From positions 1-14,401 of the forward strand of contig JANQFD010000131.1 in NCBI GenBank assembly GCA_028278005.1: 14,401 nt of DNA, given 5' to 3'. Both the position numbers and the translations under genes were made by a program. Under the pieces are notes generated by a model. That model did not search any database. It had not been told where the DNA came from and worked only from the letters and a program-made list of their open reading frames with translations. The first letter of the stretch is position 1. Every line of letters starts with the position of its first letter. This document shows, in pieces, positions 1 through 6,699 of the stretch. The stretch comes from Chlorobium sp. (lineage in GTDB: Bacteria > Bacteroidota > Chlorobiia > Chlorobiales > Chlorobiaceae).

Positions 1-220
1 GCTTTCGCAATCGGATCCTTTATCTGATCAGCGGAATTTGGCATCTACAGTCGTATCGACATCTTTTAAGTGCAGGTTCCAAAAGCCGAAAGTAAAAAAA
101 TAAACAATATTCCATATCATGACAGTCTTATGCAATGTCATTGCCGGATCAGCCCCGTGTAATAAGAACGAATATTGCACAGTGGGCATGGCTTTTCTAC
201 AAAGCGAATTCAATAAAAAA
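1..220. other. Left-edge region without a confident gene
   Basis: No complete gene is supported here. On the plus strand two frames are open from the window edge. One stops at 93-95 after 30 codons and has a fairly hydrophobic C-terminal part (ILYLISGIWHLQSYRHLLSAG). The other stops at 101-103 and is basic at its end (PKVKK). Either could be the 3' end of a plus-strand gene starting outside the window. The two-sided terminator at 221-247 would suit such convergent genes, but neither frame can be chosen from this fragment. Bases 104-220 show nothing beyond a weak 6-bp inverted repeat (ATGACA/TGTCAT, 119-141). Confidence 0.3.
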
Positions 221-247
221 GGCGCGGTTTCAACCGCGCCTTTTTTT
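215..247. terminator. Bidirectional intrinsic terminator
   Basis: A perfect 9-bp GC-rich stem (GGCGCGGTT, 221-229, with AACCGCGCC, 232-240) has a 2-nt centre. It is flanked by an A tract at 215-220 and a T tract at 241-247, so it gives a U-tailed hairpin on either strand. On the minus strand it lies 26 bp past the stop of the symporter large-subunit gene and should end that operon. The symmetrical tails suggest it also serves a plus-strand gene arriving from the left. Confidence 0.9.
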
Positions 248-272
248 GTTAAAGCATTCCGAGACAGGTACA

Positions 273-2039
273 TCAGTGCATCGATGCTTCTCCCGCTCCT
301 TTGGGATACCTCAGGCTGTCGACCAGCTCCTGGATATCTTCCGGAGGTGCCGGAGAGATTTTTGCCACAATGAAGCTGACGATGAAATTGATGATCATGC
401 CGACTGTACCGATTCCTTCAGGCGAAATGCCCATGAACCAGTTGTCCGGAGTGTTCGCCGCCGGATTGATGAACTTGAAGTAGATGATGTAAGCGGCAGT
501 AAAGCCTATACCGCTCAGCATACCTGCGATTGCGCCTTCCTTGTTCATCCGTTTGTAGAAAATACCCATGATGATAACCGGGAAGAACGACGATGCGGCC
601 AGACCGAACGCGAAAGCGACAACCTGCGCCACGAAGCCCGGAGGATTGATGCCGAAGTAGCCTGCAATAAGAACCGCAGCAGCAACCGAGATGCGGGCAA
701 TCATGACTTCCGACTTCTCGTTCAGGTCGGGGTTGACCTGTTTCTTTATCAGGTCATGTGCCACGGATGTCGAGATGACCAGAAGCAGACCTGCAGCCGT
801 AGAGAGTGCTGCGGCAAGCCCGCCTGCGGCGACAAGCGCGATAACCCAATCCGGAAGATTCGCGATTTCAGGGTTGGCAAGCACCATGATGTCACGGTCG
901 ATATACAATTCGTTATCGTTATCGGTAAGTTCATTGGAAATAAGTCGTTGACCCTGAGCGCCCTGGCCTTCTGCAAATGCGGGTTTACCGGCAAATGCTT
1001 TGCCGTTGACATACTGAACCGCACCGTCATCGTTTTTGTCGGCCCAGGCAATAAGACCGGTGCCTTCCCATGTTTTGAACCAGGAGGGCAGTTCGGCATA
1101 CTGAGTGTTGCTGACGGTGTTGATGAGATTATATCGTGCAAATGCCGCAACCGCAGGAGCGGTGGTGTAAAGCAGGGCGATAAAGACAAGTGCCCAACCT
1201 GCAGATACACGTGCGTCACGAACTTTCGGGACCGTGAAGAAGCGAACGATAACATGCGGAAGCCCGGCTGTACCGACCATAAGAGCGAAGGTGATGAAGA
1301 AGACATCGATCATGGGTTTACTGCCATCGGTATAGGCGGTAAATCCAAGTTGTTCGTGCAGGCCGTCAAGCTTGTCGAGCAGGTAACCTCCACCTGCAAC
1401 TTCACTTCCAAAACCAAGCTGGGGAATAGGAGTGTTGGTGATCTGTAATGCGATAAAGATAGCCGGTACCATGTATGCGAAGATAAGCACGCAGTACTGG
1501 GCAACCTGTGTATAGGTGATCCCTTTCATGCCGCCAAGTACGGCGTAAAAGAATACGATACCCATACCGATGAGAATGCCGATGTTGATCGGTACCTCGA
1601 GAAATCTTGAAAAAACCACGCCAACACCGCGCATCTGGCCGGCGACGTAGGTGAATGAAACAAAAATCGCGCAAATGACAGCAACGGTTCTCGCTGCGTT
1701 GGAGTAATAGCGGTCACCCACAAAATCAGGTACCGTGAACTTTCCAAATTTTCTGAGATAAGGGGCGAGAAGCAATGCAAGTAATACGTAGCCACCGGTC
1801 CAGCCCATCAGGTAGATTGAGCCGTCATAACCCATGAAGGAGATCAGCCCGGCCATCGATATAAAGGAAGCTGCCGACATCCAGTCGGCTGCAGTTGCCA
1901 TGCCGTTTGCCAAAGGAGGAACACCTGCCCCTGCAACATAAAATTCTTTGGTGGATCCGGCCTTTGCCCAGATTGCAATTCCTATGTAGAGCGCAAAGGT
2001 CAGACCGACGATAAGATACGTCCACGCTTGTACATCCAT
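273..2039 (-). CDS. Sodium:solute symporter, large subunit (VC_2705-type, SSS family)
   Basis: This is a 588-residue polytopic inner-membrane carrier of the sodium/solute symporter superfamily. It probably imports a small organic acid such as acetate with Na+. Alternating hydrophobic segments run through the protein. Family-typical stretches include GYDGSIYLMGWTGGYV (about 70-85), the cytoplasmic link APYLRKFGKFTVPDFVGDRY (92-111) and MKGITYTQVAQ (171-181). A long hydrophilic loop of about 90 residues (303-396) carries an EF-hand-like segment (D334, N336, D338, G339). The length and the companion small-subunit gene 46 bp upstream both fit the two-component VC_2705 subfamily rather than classical ActP. 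The start codon has only a weak Shine-Dalgarno sequence, so translation may depend on the upstream gene. The substrate cannot be read from the sequence. Substrates proposed for relatives include acetate and other carboxylates. Confidence 0.9.
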   Translation of the reverse strand: MDVQAWTYLIVGLTFALYIGIAIWAKAGSTKEFYVAGAGVPPLANGMATAADWMSAASFISMAGLISFMGYDGSIYLMGWTGGYVLLALLLAPYLRKFGKFTVPDFVGDRYYSNAARTVAVICAIFVSFTYVAGQMRGVGVVFSRFLEVPINIGILIGMGIVFFYAVLGGMKGITYTQVAQYCVLIFAYMVPAIFIALQITNTPIPQLGFGSEVAGGGYLLDKLDGLHEQLGFTAYTDGSKPMIDVFFITFALMVGTAGLPHVIVRFFTVPKVRDARVSAGWALVFIALLYTTAPAVAAFARYNLINTVSNTQYAELPSWFKTWEGTGLIAWADKNDDGAVQYVNGKAFAGKPAFAEGQGAQGQRLISNELTDNDNELYIDRDIMVLANPEIANLPDWVIALVAAGGLAAALSTAAGLLLVISTSVAHDLIKKQVNPDLNEKSEVMIARISVAAAVLIAGYFGINPPGFVAQVVAFAFGLAASSFFPVIIMGIFYKRMNKEGAIAGMLSGIGFTAAYIIYFKFINPAANTPDNWFMGISPEGIGTVGMIINFIVSFIVAKISPAPPEDIQELVDSLRYPKGAGEASMH

Positions 2040-2085
2040 AATGTTTTATTGTTAATGTTTGTTTGGGAAATTTGCATCGGGATGG

Positions 2086-2361
2086 TTAATCCTCGTGTAC
2101 GTCATACGTTTTATCCAGCCGGTTCATCAGGGTGACATAAACGAAAATCAGGATGACGAAAACATAAATCGAACCCTGCTGTGCGAACCAGAAGCCCAAC
2201 TTGAAACCGCCGCCGCCGGTCCACTCAGGGAAACGGATTGCATTGAGCGGTTCTGCAAGCAAGATTCCGAAGCCGTAAGAAACAACAAACCACACAACAA
2301 GCAGACCGATCAGGTACTTGAGGTTTGTTGCCCAGTACTCCTGTAGTTTTCCTTTTTCCAT
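2086..2361 (-). CDS. Sodium:solute symporter, small subunit (DUF4212-type)
   Basis: This is a 91-residue protein with two hydrophobic segments (about 16-36 and 63-81). They are separated by a glycine-rich link containing FPEWTGGGGFKLGFWFAQQGS. That layout and wording are typical of the DUF4212/putative Na+/solute symporter small-subunit family, whose genes sit directly before VC_2705-type large subunits. Here the large subunit follows after 46 bp on the same strand, so the two form an operon ending at the 221-240 terminator. The likely role is assembly or stability of the carrier in the inner membrane, which is inferred from the pairing. The Shine-Dalgarno sequence before the ATG is poor. A 14-bp palindrome about 95 bp upstream (2457-2470) may be an operator. 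Confidence 0.9.
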   Translation of the reverse strand: MEKGKLQEYWATNLKYLIGLLVVWFVVSYGFGILLAEPLNAIRFPEWTGGGGFKLGFWFAQQGSIYVFVILIFVYVTLMNRLDKTYDVHED

Positions 2362-2456
2362 GACATCAATGGTTTAAGGTTTTCTGAAAAAAGTGTCTTA
2401 AAAAAAATAGACGTAACAATTTAATGAAAAAAATGAACTGCCGGAAAAGTTATCGG

Positions 2457-2470
2457 TTAACAATTGTTAA
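2457..2470. promoter_or_regulatory. Candidate operator, 14-bp palindrome TTAACAATTGTTAA
   Basis: This perfect AT-rich dyad lies between the porin-gene terminator and the symporter small-subunit gene, about 95 bp upstream of that start. Its size and position would suit a dimeric repressor or activator site for the symporter operon. No convincing -35/-10 pair was found around it, and no second copy was seen nearby, so the regulatory role is inference only. Confidence 0.3.
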
Positions 2471-2490
2471 TAATGTAAGGTTTTGGTAAT

Positions 2491-2518
2491 AAAAAAGCCG
2501 CAGCTGACACGCTGCGGC
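2491..2518 (-). terminator. Intrinsic terminator of the porin-like gene
   Basis: An 8-bp perfect stem (GCCGCAGC, 2497-2504, with GCTGCGGC, 2511-2518) has a 6-nt loop. Read on the minus strand it is followed by six T residues (plus-strand A tract 2491-2496). It begins about 33 bp past the stop codon of the gene at 2552-3643 and separates that gene from the symporter operon. Confidence 0.88.
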
Positions 2519-2551
2519 TTGGAACTTCCTTCTTGAAAGATCTGAAAAAAA

Positions 2552-3643
2552 TCAGAACGAGACGTTCGCCCAGATTTCAGTTCTCAGACGCTGGTATTCC
2601 ACTGCGCCGTCGTTCCTGTCTGTAGCCAGGTAACGTACAGTTGGAGAAAGCGTCAGGCTGCCCATGGAGGACTCGTGTACTTTCCAGTTGTACTGTGCCC
2701 AGATATACATATTGTCGTATTCGTCTGAACCGCTGAAACTGTCGTCGTCCATGCTGCTGTAGTCAAGCCAGGCTCTGACCGGACCGTTTTCAGCCTTGAC
2801 CCTTAAAAGATATCCGTCATAGTCGACACCGGAGTCGTCACAGAAAGTGTAAAACCCGCCTAAAGTGAATTTGGTATCGCCAGCAGGAATGACAACATTG
2901 GTTCCGAGTGTGATCGGAGCTACATCGTCATACCCCATGCTGAAAAGGTTTACATCGGTAAGCGCCGCAAGAACCTGCGGGTCTATGGTGACATTACCGA
3001 TATTGGTTTTGTACATCAGGTGGAGTACGTATTCATCTTTTAGGAAGCCGTCGATGTCCTTCAGGAAATCATCAAGCACAAGGATAGATGCATTCAGCTC
3101 GCCCGGACCGACTTTGGATCCATAATTGAGGCCGAAAACACGGTCATTTCCGAGCAGAAAATAAGGAATACCCAACGGCTGACTTGGATAAACCGCAAGA
3201 TCATAGATCGGATTGTTGAAACTGTTGGCCGGTAACCAGCCGACAACGTAATGGCAGCATTTCATCATCCGACCGAAATACATCTGGCTGACGCCGAAGG
3301 CGGAAAGATCTGACGGAAAAATCTCCTTTGTTCTATTGCCTGGATATATGGTTATCGGTCCTTTTGGGTCACCAATTGTTGCAAACCAGCCTGCAGAGTG
3401 ATTCGCAAGCAGAGCTTTGGCAAAGAATCCTTCGCCGAGGTCGGCTGCAATTTTCAGACGAAGTCTGTAGAGCCAGTAAAGTTCATCATTGCTCTGTGTT
3501 TCTGTACCGTTCACTTTTGTCTCGGTAAATTCACCTCTGGGGCGGACCTGTGCGTCACCGCTGATTTTGATTCCGGCCTCCGTCGTGGTAACAAATGTGG
3601 CCGTCATCGCGAGAGCAAATACAAGCGATAGAAGTTTTTTCAT
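2552..3643 (-). CDS. Porin-like outer-membrane beta-barrel protein
   Basis: This 363-residue exported protein has a classical signal peptide (MKKLLSLVFALAMTATFV, probable cleavage after TEA at residue 23). A mature part follows made of short amphipathic strands rich in aromatic and alternating polar residues, such as ELYWLYRLRLKIAADL (54-69), YLLRVKAENGPVRAWLDYS and MYIWAQYNWKV. It ends in aromatic F (WANVSF), the usual C-terminal signal for BAM-dependent outer-membrane insertion. It looks like a 14- to 18-stranded porin or alginate-export-like barrel, but no substrate is readable. Adjacent cysteines (C129, C130) are unusual for a barrel. The start is supported by GGAG (3654-3657 on the complement) 10 nt before the ATG. 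It appears monocistronic, with a structured leader upstream and a strong terminator downstream. Confidence 0.8.
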   Translation of the reverse strand: MKKLLSLVFALAMTATFVTTTEAGIKISGDAQVRPRGEFTETKVNGTETQSNDELYWLYRLRLKIAADLGEGFFAKALLANHSAGWFATIGDPKGPITIYPGNRTKEIFPSDLSAFGVSQMYFGRMMKCCHYVVGWLPANSFNNPIYDLAVYPSQPLGIPYFLLGNDRVFGLNYGSKVGPGELNASILVLDDFLKDIDGFLKDEYVLHLMYKTNIGNVTIDPQVLAALTDVNLFSMGYDDVAPITLGTNVVIPAGDTKFTLGGFYTFCDDSGVDYDGYLLRVKAENGPVRAWLDYSSMDDDSFSGSDEYDNMYIWAQYNWKVHESSMGSLTLSPTVRYLATDRNDGAVEYQRLRTEIWANVSF

Positions 3644-3973
3644 TGCTGTTTTTCTCCGTTAGGTTTTGTGTTGCTTCAAGTGTTGCGTTACTAAGAAAAA
3701 AGCAGGGCTACATTATGCCCTTCGTTCGGGCAGGGTGTAATGTTTCATGGAAAGAACAAATGAAAATATTTGACAAATGTACATAAAACAGATAAAAAAA
3801 GGAAGTTACTTTTCAAGACCCTTCTGAACGAATCCGGTTCGAAAGCTGTAACGTTACCTGGAATATGTTGTTTCTTTGGGCCAGGGGGACTACAGCGAAG
3901 CATGCGTCAATGACAAAATATATATACCGAATGATTATTTAGCAAGTAACGACGCTTGACGGGGTAAGGTTGA
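3644..3973. other. Intergenic gap of 330 bp, leader of the porin-like gene plus unassigned sequence
   Basis: No gene is supported in this gap. The left part (3644-3743) is the leader of the minus-strand porin-like gene and contains two overlapping inverted repeats described separately. A plus-strand TTGACA (3770-3775), 17 bp from TAAAAA (3793-3798), resembles a sigma-70 promoter but faces only minus-strand genes. A 10-bp palindrome GTAACGTTAC lies at 3848-3857. The stretch 3858-3973, just past the stop of the gene at 3974, shows no clear terminator hairpin and nothing else recognisable. Confidence 0.5.
3696..3743 (-). promoter_or_regulatory. Possible leader switch (attenuator-like overlapping hairpins)
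   Basis: Read on the minus strand, the leader of the porin-like gene can form hairpin A: ACATTA (3743-3738) and TGCCC (3732-3728) pair with GGGCA (3720-3716) and TAATGT (3715-3710), leaving a 5-nt bulge. It can alternatively form hairpin B: AGGGC (3721-3717) with GCCCT (3708-3704), followed by GC and six T (3701-3696). The two share bases and exclude each other, as in an anti-terminator/terminator pair. Hairpin B has only 5 bp and an 8-nt loop, so termination would be weak. The function is speculative. Confidence 0.25.
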
Positions 3974-4846
3974 TCACAAATCAATAAGTATACCGACTGT
4001 GCTGAAACTCTCATCGTCGTAGAAGTACATGCCGTGACGGCTCATACCGTTGAAATAGTTATACGCAAGGCGTATGTTCTCCAGGCCAAGCCCTGTAAGC
4101 CGCCAGCCTGCCTGGAAGTTCAATGTGCCCCGGAAACCATCGGTTTTTCCGGCTTTATCATCCCATTTCGGCAAGAGCTTGTAATCCGCCGCAAGATAGG
4201 TGTTGCCCGGGGTGGAAATCTCTGCTCCCGCCTGGAAAGAGTGGCGGCTGATTTCGTCCGGAATGGTATGGTAAAGAAACTGGTAGCCGAGATAGATGCG
4301 GTGGTCTTCCGAGGAGAGGGCGACAACAAGGTTGAGAAATTCACGGCTGTACGTGAAAGGGATGCCGAAAGGGCTTTTTTCTTCATCTATCCAGGTATCG
4401 GTTTCCTCATCGTAGTGTCCGTCTTCAAAATGCGATGATATGTGGCTGATACGAAACCTTGCGGCCAGTTCACTGAACGGGAAGCTATCCTTTTCAATCG
4501 GATGTTTCCATGTAAGGCTTGCACCAAAAAGATAATCGATGGTGTCGACCGGGAATTTGAAATTATCATCTCTCAAGAGCAGGGAGTAGGTTCCGAAATC
4601 GATCCCGAATGCGAACGTTCCGTTTTTACTTTGAAAGAGGTCGGCCGAAGTCCCGATATCGAGCTGGAGAGACTCATCATCGATTCGGGGCATGATGGCG
4701 ATCCTGGGTTCAAGTGGATCGGCAAGAAGCGGAGCAAACATGGTTCTCAGTGTCGGTCCTGCACAAGCTGTTCCAGCTGAAAAAGCTACTATCAGGAGAG
4801 CGGCGAACAGTGCGATGTGGTATTTCTGTTTCTGCACATGTATCAT
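3974..4846 (-). CDS. Exported outer-membrane-type protein of unknown function (DUF1207-like)
   Basis: This 290-residue protein has an N-terminal signal peptide (hydrophobic ALFAALLIVAFSAG, probable SPase I cleavage after ACA at residue 29). C28 is not in a good lipobox. The mature part looks beta-rich, with alternating patterns such as FAFGIDFGTYSLLL, FRISHISSHF and HRIYLGYQFLYHTIPDEISR. The opening segment MFAPLLADPLEPRIAIM and the SREFLNLVVAL region recall DUF1207 outer-membrane proteins, a family without known function. I assign that from memory of the family pattern and hold it loosely. Its ATG lies 2 bp past the pyrB stop with no Shine-Dalgarno sequence visible, so it is probably translated by coupling to pyrB. 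No terminator was recognised downstream. Confidence 0.7.
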   Translation of the reverse strand: MIHVQKQKYHIALFAALLIVAFSAGTACAGPTLRTMFAPLLADPLEPRIAIMPRIDDESLQLDIGTSADLFQSKNGTFAFGIDFGTYSLLLRDDNFKFPVDTIDYLFGASLTWKHPIEKDSFPFSELAARFRISHISSHFEDGHYDEETDTWIDEEKSPFGIPFTYSREFLNLVVALSSEDHRIYLGYQFLYHTIPDEISRHSFQAGAEISTPGNTYLAADYKLLPKWDDKAGKTDGFRGTLNFQAGWRLTGLGLENIRLAYNYFNGMSRHGMYFYDDESFSTVGILIDL

Positions 4847-4848
4847 TT

Positions 4849-5835
4849 TTACAATGAGTTACTGTTTTTATCAGTTTTCCGCCCGAGCACCATTTCCAGG
4901 ATGGCGGTTCTTACGGCAACGCCGTTTGTCACCTGGTCAAGCAGGACGCTTTTTGAATATCCCGGAGGCTGTATACGGTCGGCTACATTGCTGGATATTT
5001 CGATTTCCCTGTTGATAGGCCCCGGATGAAGAACAAGCATATGCTTTCGTATTTTCTCAAGCCGTTCATCGGTTAAACCGAAATGAAGCGAGTAATCTTC
5101 GAGTGAAGGAAGATAGCCGCCGGTTGTTCGTTCCAGCTGGAGTCTGAGAACTATTGCTGCGTCTGCCCATCGTATGGCATCATCGAGGCCTGTAAATACC
5201 TTTACGCCAAGGGAAGTTATGTCAACGGGAAGCAGGGAAACAGGGCTGCAGACCCCGACCTGGGCACCAAGGGTAGTGAGGCCGAAAATATTCGATCGCG
5301 CAACACGGCTGTGCAGAATATCCCCAAGAATCATGATTTTTGTGTCCCGAAGCGATCCGAAATATTCCCGTAACGTGAAAATGTCCAGTAAGGCCTGGGT
5401 AGGATGTTCATGGGTACCGTCGCCTGCGTTAATAACGTGTGTTCCGGTTATACGGCTAATCTGCTCGGCTGATCCTGATGAGGGATGACGGATGACAAAC
5501 GCATCAACCTGCATCGCCTCGAGATTTCTGATTGTATCGACAATGCTTTCGCCTTTACTGACGCTGCTTGATGAGGCTGTGAAGTTCAGTGTGATTGCTC
5601 CAAGGTTCCGGGCGGCTATTTCAAAGGAAAATCTTGTCCGGGTAGAGTTTTCGAAAAACGCCAGCACGATGCGTTTTCCTTTTAACGTCTGTGAGATTTC
5701 TTTTCCGGAATCCAGGAAAAGGTCTTTGTGAAAAGAAGCTTTGTCAAGAATTTCAGCAATTTTTGCCGCGGGTATACCGGATAATCCTGTTAGGTGTTTC
5801 AATGCAGCAGGCTCTCCAATAATGTCAGTGCTCAT
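4849..5835 (-). CDS. pyrB: Aspartate carbamoyltransferase catalytic subunit
   Basis: PyrB condenses carbamoyl phosphate and L-aspartate to N-carbamoyl-aspartate, the first committed step of pyrimidine synthesis, in the cytoplasm. The 328 residues hold the expected active-site signatures: STRTR (64-68) for carbamoyl phosphate, the SVSKGES loop (91-97), RHPSS (116-120), HPTQ (144-147), HSRVARS (175-181), RLQ (231-233) and HPGPINR (270-276). All key residues look present and the length is slightly above the usual 305-315 because of short N- and C-terminal extensions. No pyrI regulatory gene follows; a gene for an exported protein follows instead after 2 bp. The ATG is preceded by GGAG about 13 nt away, which is long but the best available. 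No PyrR-type attenuator was recognised upstream. Confidence 0.96.
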   Translation of the reverse strand: MSTDIIGEPAALKHLTGLSGIPAAKIAEILDKASFHKDLFLDSGKEISQTLKGKRIVLAFFENSTRTRFSFEIAARNLGAITLNFTASSSSVSKGESIVDTIRNLEAMQVDAFVIRHPSSGSAEQISRITGTHVINAGDGTHEHPTQALLDIFTLREYFGSLRDTKIMILGDILHSRVARSNIFGLTTLGAQVGVCSPVSLLPVDITSLGVKVFTGLDDAIRWADAAIVLRLQLERTTGGYLPSLEDYSLHFGLTDERLEKIRKHMLVLHPGPINREIEISSNVADRIQPPGYSKSVLLDQVTNGVAVRTAILEMVLGRKTDKNSNSL

Positions 5836-5889
5836 GATCTGTGGAAGTCTCCAGCAAATTTACAAAAAATAAAAGGCTCTCCGAAAACC

Positions 5890-5903
5890 TGCGGTTAACC
5901 GCA
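5890..5903. promoter_or_regulatory. Candidate operator, 14-bp palindrome TGCGGTTAACCGCA
   Basis: This perfect dyad is centred about 61 bp upstream of the pyrB start, where a repressor or activator site for pyrB would be expected. Flanking TCCG and CGGA could weakly extend the symmetry. It could also be a small hairpin in the pyrB leader. There is no T tract beyond it, so it is not a terminator. The regulator is unknown and the assignment is inference. Confidence 0.3.
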
Positions 5904-6028
5904 AAACGGATTGAGGTTTTTCAGGATTGACGGGAGTTTATGTTCACTGTTTTACAGCAGATGGAAATGATTTTGAGCTTCGGCTTGTTACGTTTAACAA
6001 TAAGGGTACATCTAAAAAGTGTCATGAG

Positions 6029-6097
6029 TCCCGATTTTATCGGGAGAGTGTCCCGACTTGCCGGGACATGAGGATTTCGATCCCGACAAGTCGGGAT
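6029..6097. repeat. Cluster of three TCCCGA/TCGGGA palindromic repeats
   Basis: There are three inverted repeats of one family in 69 bp: TCCCGA-5 nt-TCGGGA (6029-6045), GTCCCG-6 nt-CGGGAC (6050-6067) and TCCCGAC-2 nt-GTCGGGA (6081-6096, with a further A-T pair at 6080/6097). The TCCCGACTTG at 6051-6060 is also fully complementary to CAAGTCGGGA at 6087-6096, so a longer alternative fold is possible. No T tract follows, so these are not standard terminators. They look like a REP-like dispersed repeat cluster placed between divergent genes. Confidence 0.75.
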
Positions 6098-6155
6098 AAT
6101 GCAGCAATTTGGGCGCGCAATACGTTTTTAGAGGTCCCCTAAAGCTTACGAGTAT

Positions 6156-6497
6156 ATGCATGAAATGTCAATAGCGCTTTCGATTATCGATGCCGTTATC
6201 GCAAGAGCCGAACAGGAAAATTCACAAAAAGTCAATGAGGTTGAGCTGGAGGTTGGAAGCGTTTCCGGTGTTTTGCCGGAATCTCTGAAATTCTGTTTCT
6301 CCGCGGCAGCAAAAAACACTATTGTAGAGGGGGCTGATCTTACAATTCACGAGAAAGAACCCCTCTGCAGATGCGATGCGTGCGGTAATCATTTTCAGGC
6401 GACTGATTTCATCGCGAAATGTGTAACCTGCGGCTCGCTCAAAACGACTATTATTTCAGGCAGGGAATTATTGATCAAATCCATTACCCTGGATTAG
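6156..6497 (+). CDS. hypA: Hydrogenase nickel incorporation protein HypA
   Basis: HypA is a small cytoplasmic metallochaperone that, with HypB, inserts nickel into the large subunit of [NiFe] hydrogenases. The 113 residues begin with the family's MHEMSIA, which includes H2, the nickel ligand. They carry a structural zinc site made of two CxxC motifs (C73/C76 and C89/C92). The length matches the family. The ATG at 6156 is fixed by the conserved N-terminus, because the nickel-binding amine and H2 must be at the start, even though the Shine-Dalgarno sequence is weak. It is the first gene of a plus-strand hyp set. The next gene begins about 200 bp away, which is unusually far for hypA-hypB. Confidence 0.96.
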   Translation: MHEMSIALSIIDAVIARAEQENSQKVNEVELEVGSVSGVLPESLKFCFSAAAKNTIVEGADLTIHEKEPLCRCDACGNHFQATDFIAKCVTCGSLKTTIISGRELLIKSITLD

Positions 6498-6699
6498 TGA
6501 CAAGGGAAATCAGTAGGCAGTCTTCAGTTGGCAGTCAGCAATGAAAGAAGGGTTCAGGGGCAAGGCGGAAACGGGTGACGAATGGCTGATGACTATTGAA
6601 TAATGAGTAATGACTGTTGTGTGATGAATGCGGGTTTCGGTCGTCAGTGTGTCGAAGTTATTCTACAATTCAACAAATAAACGGTTCAACAGAATACTT
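6498..6699. repeat. Degenerate low-complexity spacer between hypA and hypB
   Basis: This non-coding stretch is built from short imperfect repeats: GGCAGTC twice (6516-6522, 6530-6536), then a run of GATGACT/GAATAATGAGTAATGACT-like words (about 6578-6630). An open frame continues from 6628 into hypB, but the sequence before 6700 does not look coding. No terminator hairpin is evident, so read-through from hypA to hypB is plausible. The spacer could also hold an internal promoter, though none was identified. Confidence 0.5.

Larger units (their letters stand above)
5836..6155. other. Divergent intergenic gap of 320 bp between pyrB and hypA
   Basis: This gap must hold the promoters for both pyrB (minus) and hypA (plus), though no convincing -35/-10 pair or sigma-54 GG/GC motif could be fixed on either side. 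It contains a perfect 14-bp palindrome near pyrB (5890-5903) and three tandem hairpins in the middle (6029-6097). A short TTTAG/CTAAA inverted repeat (6127-6143) lies just before hypA. No small ORF looks real. Confidence 0.5.

Noticed and set aside
28..273. An 81-codon minus-strand open frame at the left edge
   Set aside because: It would translate the bidirectional terminator hairpin and has no conserved features or plausible ribosome binding site.
135..1448. A 437-codon plus-strand open frame opposite the symporter gene
   Set aside because: It crosses the terminator hairpin and is antisense to a well-conserved membrane-protein gene. Its composition is rich in Cys, Arg and His with no recognisable domain. 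It is a shadow of the real gene.
3770..3798. Plus-strand sigma-70-like promoter TTGACA-17 bp-TAAAAA
   Set aside because: There is no plus-strand gene or clear RNA element in the 175 bp downstream, and the -10 match is poor. It is possibly an antisense start, but unsupported.
6628..6699. A 24-codon N-terminal extension of hypB
   Set aside because: It would place the MCDTCGC nickel motif internally and is encoded by low-complexity spacer sequence. The start at 6700 gives the family N-terminus.
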